Positions 61,247 to 64,000 of a DNA stretch of 64,000 bases are shown here, in pieces. Under the pieces are notes generated by a model. It was not told the DNA's origin. It saw nothing but the letters and a program-made list of their open reading frames with translations, and did not search any database. The stretch is from positions 61,033 through 125,032 of the forward strand of contig NZ_QXIR01000009.1 in NCBI RefSeq assembly GCF_003581585.1, in the 5' to 3' direction. Origin of the DNA: Bacillus salacetis (GTDB lineage: Bacteria > Bacillota > Bacilli > Bacillales > Bacillaceae_B). Position 1 is the stretch's first letter. The number at the start of each line of letters is the position of its first letter. Position numbers and translations under genes: made by a program.

Positions 61247-62176
61247 TCAATCATGAGTTTCCGTTTTTTCTAAATCTTCCAACTCTTTCGCCATTTTATC
61301 TTCATCCAGATTCTCCCCAATGATGACTAGTGTCTTGGGAAGGTTCATGTCTTCAGGGATAAAGAGCGGCATACCGTAAGAATATTGGAACATATACGGG
61401 TATCTGCGGCCGCTGAATGGCACATATCCTTTCATACGGTAAATGGTATCAGGAAGTCTTTTCAGCCATTCCTCAAAGCCTGTCCGCGAAACAGAGCCTG
61501 CGAAACGGTGAACATATGCCCTTAAATTGAGCTGGTGGCCAATTGCGCTTCTCTCCCTATCTTGGAAAACAGCATTCCCCTTCACACTCAGTAATTCAGC
61601 AGCGGAAACCCTGCTGTAATTCGTGATGATCAGCTTAGCGGCTGGATTAATCTGTTGAATCTCGAATAAGGCACTCCCTTTTTCCATCTCTGAAATCAGG
61701 TCTTCCTTATTAAATATCAGGAGGTGGGAATGCCTGATTTGCTCCCGCATTAACTGGAGAACTTGAGGACTGTAGGCACCTCTTGATACCCATTGTTTAG
61801 CATCCACCACTGTAATGATGCCTTTGAACTGTAAACGGTCAGCAAACAGCGGAGACATGACTGCATCCACCACTTCAACTGGATGAGCAGCTCCTGTAGT
61901 TTCAATCACCAATACATCGAATTCATCTTGAAACAGCAACTCCTGGAGTTGAGACTCCAGCTTATCCTGAATGGAACAGCAAATGCAGCCGTCAAGTAGC
62001 TCCTTCAAAGGGGTTCCTTCCTCAACTTCCTGCGAATCTATTGAAACACTGCCCAATTCATTCATTAATACAGCAGGTTTAAGATTTTGATCCTTTAATG
62101 CGGTTATCAGGTTTTTCAATAAAGTGGTTTTACCGCTTCCTAAAAAGCCTGAAAGCAGATAGACATCTTTTTTCAT
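61247..62176 (-). CDS. COG0523/CobW-type metal-related GTPase
   Basis: 309 residues. Walker A GFLGSGKTT, the metal motif CICCS in LLDGCICCSI, ETTGAAHP and NKEDL; C-terminal CobW_C region with MKGYVPFSGRRYPYMFQY. G3E GTPase that delivers metal (often Zn) to target proteins. ATG 62176 is preferred to the TTG one codon earlier. Confidence 0.92.
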   Translation of the reverse strand: MKKDVYLLSGFLGSGKTTLLKNLITALKDQNLKPAVLMNELGSVSIDSQEVEEGTPLKELLDGCICCSIQDKLESQLQELLFQDEFDVLVIETTGAAHPVEVVDAVMSPLFADRLQFKGIITVVDAKQWVSRGAYSPQVLQLMREQIRHSHLLIFNKEDLISEMEKGSALFEIQQINPAAKLIITNYSRVSAAELLSVKGNAVFQDRERSAIGHQLNLRAYVHRFAGSVSRTGFEEWLKRLPDTIYRMKGYVPFSGRRYPYMFQYSYGMPLFIPEDMNLPKTLVIIGENLDEDKMAKELEDLEKTETHD

Positions 62177-62291
62177 CAATTATCTTCCTTTCCGGTACTG
62201 TCTGTCTTAGCCCATTCTAATTTAAGTGAGCCCCTAATACAATCTTCATGCAGTTCTGCTATAATGAACACAGCCAAGGAGGGCGGTATTT

Positions 62292-62903
62292 TTGCTGAAA
62301 TTTACAGGAGAACGGGTCATACCCGAAATGATGGATCCATTGAACGGCATGCTTCTTGAACACCTTGCCAGATATTATTTTGCAGTAGAACATGCAGAAG
62401 GAAGAATCCTCGATCTGGCTTGCGGAACAGGTTACGGCTCAAAAATCATAGCCAAAGCCCAAAAGTCAGTCCTTCAGGAGATTGTAGCGGTCGATAATGA
62501 TGAAGCCTCATTGAAATATGCCGCAGCAAAACATTACCATCCTCTGATTCAATATAAAAGGATGGATGCTGAGGATGAAGAATTGCCTGCAAAGCTTGGT
62601 ACATTCGATGTAATCATAAGCTTCGAAACTCTTGAACACCTTTCCAATGAAAAGATCTTCATGAATAACATATATAGTATGCTGAAGCCTGGCGGGATCC
62701 TGATCATGTCAACGCCTTTCGGGGCAGGAAGGGGAAAAGAGACAAATGAGCCTTTCCATGTCCATCAGCTGACTGAGGCTGAGTTCATTGCACTTTTTGC
62801 TGATTATCAAGAACAACATTTCTACTACCAACGAAGTGTCCTAGTTGAGCCTAAAAGAGAAGGAAAACATTATCCATTCGGTATAGCCGTCTGTAAAAAA
62901 TAA
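62292..62903 (+). CDS. Class I SAM-dependent methyltransferase
   Basis: 203 residues. Motif I ILDLACGTGYGSKI, acidic loop VAVDNDEASLKYA, motif III FDVIISFETLEHL and MLKPGGILIMSTP. The FETLEH region is of the UbiE/small-molecule type. TTG start at 62292 with AGGAGGG 8 nt upstream. Substrate unknown. Confidence 0.9.
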   Translation: MLKFTGERVIPEMMDPLNGMLLEHLARYYFAVEHAEGRILDLACGTGYGSKIIAKAQKSVLQEIVAVDNDEASLKYAAAKHYHPLIQYKRMDAEDEELPAKLGTFDVIISFETLEHLSNEKIFMNNIYSMLKPGGILIMSTPFGAGRGKETNEPFHVHQLTEAEFIALFADYQEQHFYYQRSVLVEPKREGKHYPFGIAVCKK

Positions 62904-62920
62904 AGATTAGGCATTAAAAA

Positions 62921-62947
62921 AGCGGAGGGTGACTGTCCCCTCCGTTT
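62921..62947. repeat. GGGGACWGTCCCC palindrome, copy 6, used as terminator
   Basis: AAGCGGAGGGTGAC-T-GTCCCCTCCGTTT between convergent genes. Confidence 0.75.
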
Positions 62948-62978
62948 AAATATTCCAGGTTTTTGTGGGTTTACCGAA

Positions 62979-63971
62979 TCAGTATTCCGTTTCAAGGAAT
63001 TCAGCCGCAGCTTCTGCATTTTCTTTAGTATCAAGCTCCAAAACCATACCATCTTTTTTTGTCATGGCATTGCGATAAGAATCTTCCACAGGGATACGCA
63101 GTGACTCAAATGATTCTACTGGTTTAAAAAATGATTCCATGCCCAATCTTAATAGGTCTGATAGTTCCAGATCAGTCTCGACTGCCTCCTTCCCTTCCTT
63201 CATCAGGTTCGATACCATCTGGATGCCATCCGGGCTTGTGAGCTTCTCCTTCACTTCTTCTTGAACAATTTCCAATACCTCCTGCTGCCTTGCAACCCTC
63301 CCAAAGTCATTCTCACTATCCTTCCGGAATCTTACATAATTCAGTAGCTCCTGCCCATTAAGTGCCTGTCTGCCTGGTTCCATGTCCCATTTCCAGAAAT
63401 TGATCATATCCTGCGGGACCTCAACCTCGACACCCTGCGGAAGAACACTGTCAATTATGGTGACAAACCCCTGAAAGTCTATGTTGATGACATGGTCCGT
63501 TTGCACCTTAAAGTTTTCCTCTATCGTCTCTTTCAAAAGTTTTTCCCCTCCCCATGAATAAGCATGGTTGATTTTACTCTTTCCATGACCGGGAATGAAC
63601 ACATATGAATCTCTCATGATCGACAAGACTTTTGCCGTCTTTCCAACAGGATTGTACTGGGCTACGATGATAACATCGGCCCTTGAAGCCTCATTATCCC
63701 GCTGATCTGATCCAATGACCAGGATGTTCATTGGTTTCTTCTTACCGGTCAATAAGTTGATCCCTTTCTGCTGCCCTTTCCCGTCTTGCTCTGTATTCAA
63801 TGTTTCCTCATCCAATCTACCTGACTTTATCCCCTGATTATCTTCAATTGGTTGTCCCTGCTTATTCCAGTCATCTGCACACCCCTGAATGATAAACAAA
63901 CAAATGGCTGCCTGGATGAATCTTCTGGCCGTTTTCAACGAAATCACCTTCTTATCCATCGTTTTTACCAT
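62979..63971 (-). CDS. LytR-CpsA-Psr (LCP) family protein
   Basis: 330 residues. LCP core: MNILVIGSDQRD, ADVIIVAQYNPVGKTAKVLSIMRDSYVFIPGHGKSKINHAYSWGG, NFKVQTDHVINIDFQGFV, LNGQELLNYVRFRKDSENDFGRVARQQ. Transfers undecaprenyl-linked teichoic acids or capsule to peptidoglycan. Unusually, the N-terminal anchor ends LFIIQGCADD, so it may be lipid-modified rather than a membrane-anchored type II protein. Start provisional between tandem ATGs at 63971 and 63959; SD weak. Confidence 0.92.
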   Translation of the reverse strand: MVKTMDKKVISLKTARRFIQAAICLFIIQGCADDWNKQGQPIEDNQGIKSGRLDEETLNTEQDGKGQQKGINLLTGKKKPMNILVIGSDQRDNEASRADVIIVAQYNPVGKTAKVLSIMRDSYVFIPGHGKSKINHAYSWGGEKLLKETIEENFKVQTDHVINIDFQGFVTIIDSVLPQGVEVEVPQDMINFWKWDMEPGRQALNGQELLNYVRFRKDSENDFGRVARQQEVLEIVQEEVKEKLTSPDGIQMVSNLMKEGKEAVETDLELSDLLRLGMESFFKPVESFESLRIPVEDSYRNAMTKKDGMVLELDTKENAEAAAEFLETEY

Positions 63972-64000
63972 TGTTGGCCAGTTAAATGTACTATATACCT

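Overview
The window looks like a chromosomal segment of an endospore-forming Bacillaceae bacterium. Shine-Dalgarno sites are strong GGAGG types with frequent GTG and TTG starts. Sporulation genes are scattered throughout: Hsp20/GerT-like and two GerPF-like proteins at 4.3-5.2 kb, a soluble PAS kinase at 15-16.6 kb, Ku and LigD at 27-30 kb, and CotW/CotX-like coat proteins at 57-59 kb. The genus cannot be fixed from the sequence alone. No rRNA, tRNA or CRISPR was found.

Layout. 0-5.7 kb: the 3'-truncated end of an ABC-F ribosome-protection gene behind an attenuator leader, a DinB protein, two Nudix hydrolases, a lipoprotein and the GerT/GerPF-like set. 6-15 kb: an MhqR-type operator with a glyoxalase-fold dioxygenase, an amidase, a double ferritin-like protein, an MFS pump with a TetR regulator, PssA, EcsC, and the czrA-czcD zinc pair. 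15-24.5 kb: a candidate small RNA, a histidine kinase, several acetyltransferases, and a T-box-controlled second-type MetRS. 24.5-34.6 kb: an unknown large membrane protein, PAP2 phosphatase, the NHEJ pair ku/ligD, dapF, an EAL-HDOD protein and a purine permease. 34.7-39.4 kb: a decayed IS1182-type element inserted in the terminator of ribH, then the complete FMN-riboswitch ribDEAH operon. 39.4-50 kb: Nudix, patatin, an acetyltransferase with an extra domain, yxlEFG-like ABC genes, a WYL regulator, uppP plus a DedA protein plus an amidohydrolase, and an acetyltransferase behind a leader peptide and alternative hairpins. 50-64 kb: a 13-unit 53-bp tandem array, MurG2, MATE pump, CAP protein, spore coat genes, a MarR/DHA2 efflux pair with two matching operators, a COG0523 GTPase, a methyltransferase and an LCP protein.

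Four repeat classes run through the intergenic DNA. The first is a ~190-bp MITE-like element with GGCTnTTTTCG terminal inverted repeats; it occurs eight times, and two copies have exact 8-bp target duplications. The second is a family of long palindromes around GGGGACWGTCCCC (six sites). The third is a GC-rich Bacillaceae palindromic repeat (one copy). The fourth is the 53-bp array.

The points most worth following up are: the ABC-F attenuator, whose leader peptide carries an ErmC-like SIFV motif; the mutually exclusive hairpins in front of the acetyltransferase at 49.66 kb; the free-standing ~117-nt RNA at 15.18-15.30 kb; the MITE family; and the IS insertion that split the ribH terminator.
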